The position numbers and the translations under genes are program-made. Of a stretch of 6,599 nt of DNA, positions 5,124-6,599 are shown in pieces. Within the stretch, counting starts at the first letter, position 1. Every line of letters starts with the position of its first letter. The stretch comes from Planctomycetota bacterium (GTDB lineage: Bacteria > Planctomycetota > Phycisphaerae > WQYP01), in contig JAKBAC010000176.1 of the NCBI GenBank assembly GCA_021809365.1, positions 1 through 6,599 of the forward strand. The letters are read 5' to 3'. Below the pieces are notes generated by a model. That model saw nothing but the letters and a program-made list of their open reading frames with translations, had not been told where the DNA came from and made no database searches.

Positions 5124-6014
5124 ATGGACGGTGATCAACCATGGCCAGATCGGCGATTACTGGAATTACTGCGGCACCTGGCGATTCGCGCACCACGGGC
5201 GGGCCGATCTGCTGCGCCGGCGGGATATTCATCGCGGCAGTTGGGCATGAGCATGGACATTGCGGACTTTCGGCCCTATGTGCAAGGGGATGACCCGCGC
5301 CATCTGGACTGGGGAGCGCTGGCAAAATTTGATCAACTGGTGGTGCGACTCTTTTATGCCGAACGCGCGATGCGCGTGGCGATTTTTCTGGATTGCTCAA
5401 GGAGCATGGATTTTGGAACTCCCCGCAAATTTAATTTTGCCCGGTCTTTGGCCGCATGTCTGGGCTTAATTGCGCTCAATGGCCGAAATGAGTTGTCGCT
5501 TTTTCCGCTGCGCGACGGAGACAGCGCCCGCAGCCGGTTACGGGCATCAACCTCTCTGGATGCCGGCATGGCGGATGTGCTGAGGGAACTGGAATCGCTG
5601 CGGGCGGATGGCATCATGGATTGGGCGGAGCTGTTGGGGCGGGCGGGTCAGCCGCAATGTGATGTGCGGATTCTGATCAGTGATTGCCTTCCGCCACGGG
5701 ATTTAAGTTCGGCCTTCCGTGCGGCGACATCCGGGGGTGCCCAACTGGTGGTGCTGCATGTTCTGTGTCCGGAGGAATTGACGCCCAAGTTTGCGGGAGC
5801 CATGACGCTTCGTGATCGGGAAAGCAATCGCGTGATGCGCATCGGAGATTCCACGGGTGCCATGCGCGGTTATACAGAGAATATGCATCGCTGGAAAAAC
5901 GCGCTGGCGCACAGCGTCCGTAGTTGCGGCGGCACTTATATTGATATATCAACATCTGATGATATCATTGCGCTACTCAACGATCGCATGCGGACCATAT
6001 TCGATCACAAATAG
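5124..6014 (+). CDS. DUF58 family protein with vWA-like MIDAS
   Basis: This 296-residue protein has no transmembrane segment. It carries the DUF58 signature DFRPYVQGDDPRHLDW (48-63) followed by K68, the VVRLFYAE strand (73-80) and the vWA-like metal site D90-C-S-R-S94-M, with a second likely metal-loop Asp in LISD187. The family is usually encoded beside a MoxR AAA+ ATPase and BatA/vWA membrane proteins, and is thought to act in chaperone-like complex assembly or envelope stress functions; biochemistry is sparse. None of those partners is in this window: upstream is divergent panD and downstream a tiny basic gene. The partners may be elsewhere on the chromosome, or this copy may work alone. 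The N-terminal stretch RHLAIRAPRAGRSAAPAGYSS fits the usual basic lead into the domain, supporting the ATG at 5124, although no ribosome site precedes it. Confidence 0.93.
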   Translation: MDGDQPWPDRRLLELLRHLAIRAPRAGRSAAPAGYSSRQLGMSMDIADFRPYVQGDDPRHLDWGALAKFDQLVVRLFYAERAMRVAIFLDCSRSMDFGTPRKFNFARSLAACLGLIALNGRNELSLFPLRDGDSARSRLRASTSLDAGMADVLRELESLRADGIMDWAELLGRAGQPQCDVRILISDCLPPRDLSSAFRAATSGGAQLVVLHVLCPEELTPKFAGAMTLRDRESNRVMRIGDSTGAMRGYTENMHRWKNALAHSVRSCGGTYIDISTSDDIIALLNDRMRTIFDHK

Positions 6015-6108
6015 GGCGCGACAGCCTTACCGAAAAAAAGATTAACAATTCCTTAAAGTTTTGTAATGGTAAAAATGCCACGGTGCCGATAATAACGTTG
6101 TCGCTTTG

Positions 6109-6139
6109 TTTCTCTTTACCAAATTGGAAAGGGGGTGAT
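6109..6139 (+). promoter_or_regulatory. Near-perfect extended Shine-Dalgarno within a possible sequestering hairpin
   Basis: GAAAGGGGGTGAT (6127-6139) pairs with the 16S rRNA 3' end over 13 consecutive positions, the only deviation being one G-U wobble. Its GGGGG ends 8 nt before the ATG at 6144. The same bases can fold back on the upstream tract: TCTCTTT (6111-6117) and CC (6119-6120) pair with GGAAAGGGG (6126-6134), giving nine pairs (two G-U) with A6118 bulged and a 5-nt loop. This would hide the ribosome site and suggests translational control. It is inferred from pairing only. An upstream GATAAT (6088-6093) could be a -10 box, but it has no good -35. Confidence 0.55.
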
Positions 6140-6143
6140 ACAA

Positions 6144-6224
6144 ATGGCGAAAGCAAAAAAGAAGTCTGCGTCAAGCAGCAAGAGCACCAAGAAGTCCTCC
6201 AAGAAGAGCACGAAAAAACGGTAA
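6144..6224 (+). CDS. 26-residue Lys/Ser-rich basic miniprotein, histone-H1-tail-like
   Basis: The protein starts MAKAKKKSASSSK and ends in KKR. It contains 11 Lys, 1 Arg, 8 Ser, 2 Thr, 3 Ala and the initiator Met, with no acidic, aromatic or large hydrophobic residue. The C-terminal half is a tetrapeptide repeat, STKK-SSKK-STKK (14-25), then R. It resembles the disordered basic tails of histone H1, AlgP or some bacterial HU proteins, here as a free-standing peptide, so binding to DNA, RNA or ribosomes is likely but unproven. The very strong Shine-Dalgarno and the terminator 80 nt after the stop argue that this is a real, well-translated gene rather than chance. It follows the DUF58 gene by 129 nt on the same strand, that gap being AT-rich compared with its surroundings. 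An alternative is a small RNA that happens to contain the frame. Confidence 0.75.
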   Translation: MAKAKKKSASSSKSTKKSSKKSTKKR

Positions 6225-6232
6225 CTCGTGCT

Positions 6233-6286
6233 GGTCACGGCGCGATCCGATCCGCGCAATAACCGATTGCCCATCGCGCCGTGACC
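6233..6286 (+). other. 14-bp perfect stem in the 3' UTR of the miniprotein gene
   Basis: GGTCACGGCGCGAT (6233-6246) and ATCGCGCCGTGACC (6273-6286) pair without mismatch around a 26-nt loop. It begins 8 nt after the miniprotein stop and lies before a separate terminator, so it should be transcribed. Its strength and placement suggest an mRNA-stabilising structure, a protein-binding site (perhaps for the basic peptide itself) or the body of a small RNA. No known RNA family is recognised. Confidence 0.65.
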
Positions 6287-6303
6287 GGGTACTCTGGCGC
6301 TTC

Positions 6304-6331
6304 AGCCCGCGTAATGTTCGCGGGCTTTTTT
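6304..6331 (+). terminator. Rho-independent terminator
   Basis: AGCCCGCG (6304-6311) pairs perfectly with CGCGGGCT (6319-6326) around a 7-nt loop, and the stem runs straight into six T residues (6326-6331). It is oriented for plus-strand transcription and ends the transcript of the miniprotein gene, possibly including read-through from the DUF58 gene. Confidence 0.92.
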
Positions 6332-6599
6332 CTGCGCTGCGATGCGAGGTGAGGCGGCGTGGCAGGATATTCACTTGGGGCGTGGCAATTAATCCGAACC
6401 ACGGGGCTGGGGTACGAGTTTTCAGGACGAACCGTTCGCTTAGCGCCGGCATTTATGCCGCTGATTGCGCCGTTCGCCCGGAAAAATTGCCGCGCCCGCC
6501 CAAATCTAGCCATTGCTTTGAAAAAGTTACATTGCACCCCGCTCAGCCGTTTCCACTCGTGAACAACGGCGAAAGACGAATAATAGTCGCCGTGATAAG
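6332..6599. other. Right-end region with no supported gene
   Basis: The open frames here have no ribosome site, no recognisable protein character and overlap the terminator or each other. The only structure seen is an inverted repeat near the end: ACGGCGA (6566-6572) and TCGCCGT (6587-6593) around an AT-rich 14-nt loop. This could be a regulatory site or the upstream region of a gene beginning beyond the window. Confidence 0.5.

Noticed and set aside
6359..6562. 67-codon plus-strand open frame after the terminator
   Set aside because: It begins with GTG, lacks a ribosome site and shows no protein-like character. Overlapping frames on the other strand are equally long.

Overview
The window looks like a chromosomal segment of a Planctomycetota bacterium, plausibly class Phycisphaerae. 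This rests on the recognisable style of the zinc-ribbon protein at 933-1538 (my recollection of the family, not a search), a DUF58 protein, paired HtrA-type proteins, weak or absent Shine-Dalgarno sequences on several genes, and a long gene-free stretch packed with degenerate word-like repeats. The phylum is an inference. No phage, transposon, CRISPR or rRNA/tRNA gene is visible.

Layout. Positions 1-932 hold no credible gene. They contain, in order, several hairpins, two diverged copies of a roughly 130-190 nt CTACTGCTC-type repeat, and an array of five 'phrases' made of degenerate 8-9 nt words closed by GGTAA/GGTTAA/GGCTA and separated by CGTCGT spacers. A zinc-ribbon protein of unknown function (933-1538, +) follows. 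It converges on a minus-strand gene, with a perfect 18-bp-stem palindrome (1558-1596) in the short gap between them. The minus strand then carries a probable operon, read right to left: panD (4970-4590), an HtrA/DegP-type lipoprotein serine protease (4509-3073) and a second HtrA-like protein (3023-1605) that has lost catalytic residues. Divergent from panD is a DUF58 (vWA-like) gene (5124-6014, +). The intergenic region between them holds a 14-bp tandem repeat, a 7-bp inverted repeat and a candidate promoter that would give a leaderless DUF58 transcript. After it comes a 26-residue Lys/Ser protein (6144-6224, +) with an almost perfect, possibly sequestered Shine-Dalgarno, a 14-bp-stem hairpin and a clear Rho-independent terminator. 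The last 268 bases show no gene.

How they may work together. PanD makes beta-alanine for pantothenate and CoA. The two HtrA-like proteins should act in envelope protein quality control, with the second probably a non-proteolytic PDZ adaptor or partner of the first. The panD link to envelope proteolysis is positional only. The most notable items are the active/pseudo-HtrA pair, the tiny basic protein with its structured mRNA, and the repeat region at the left end.
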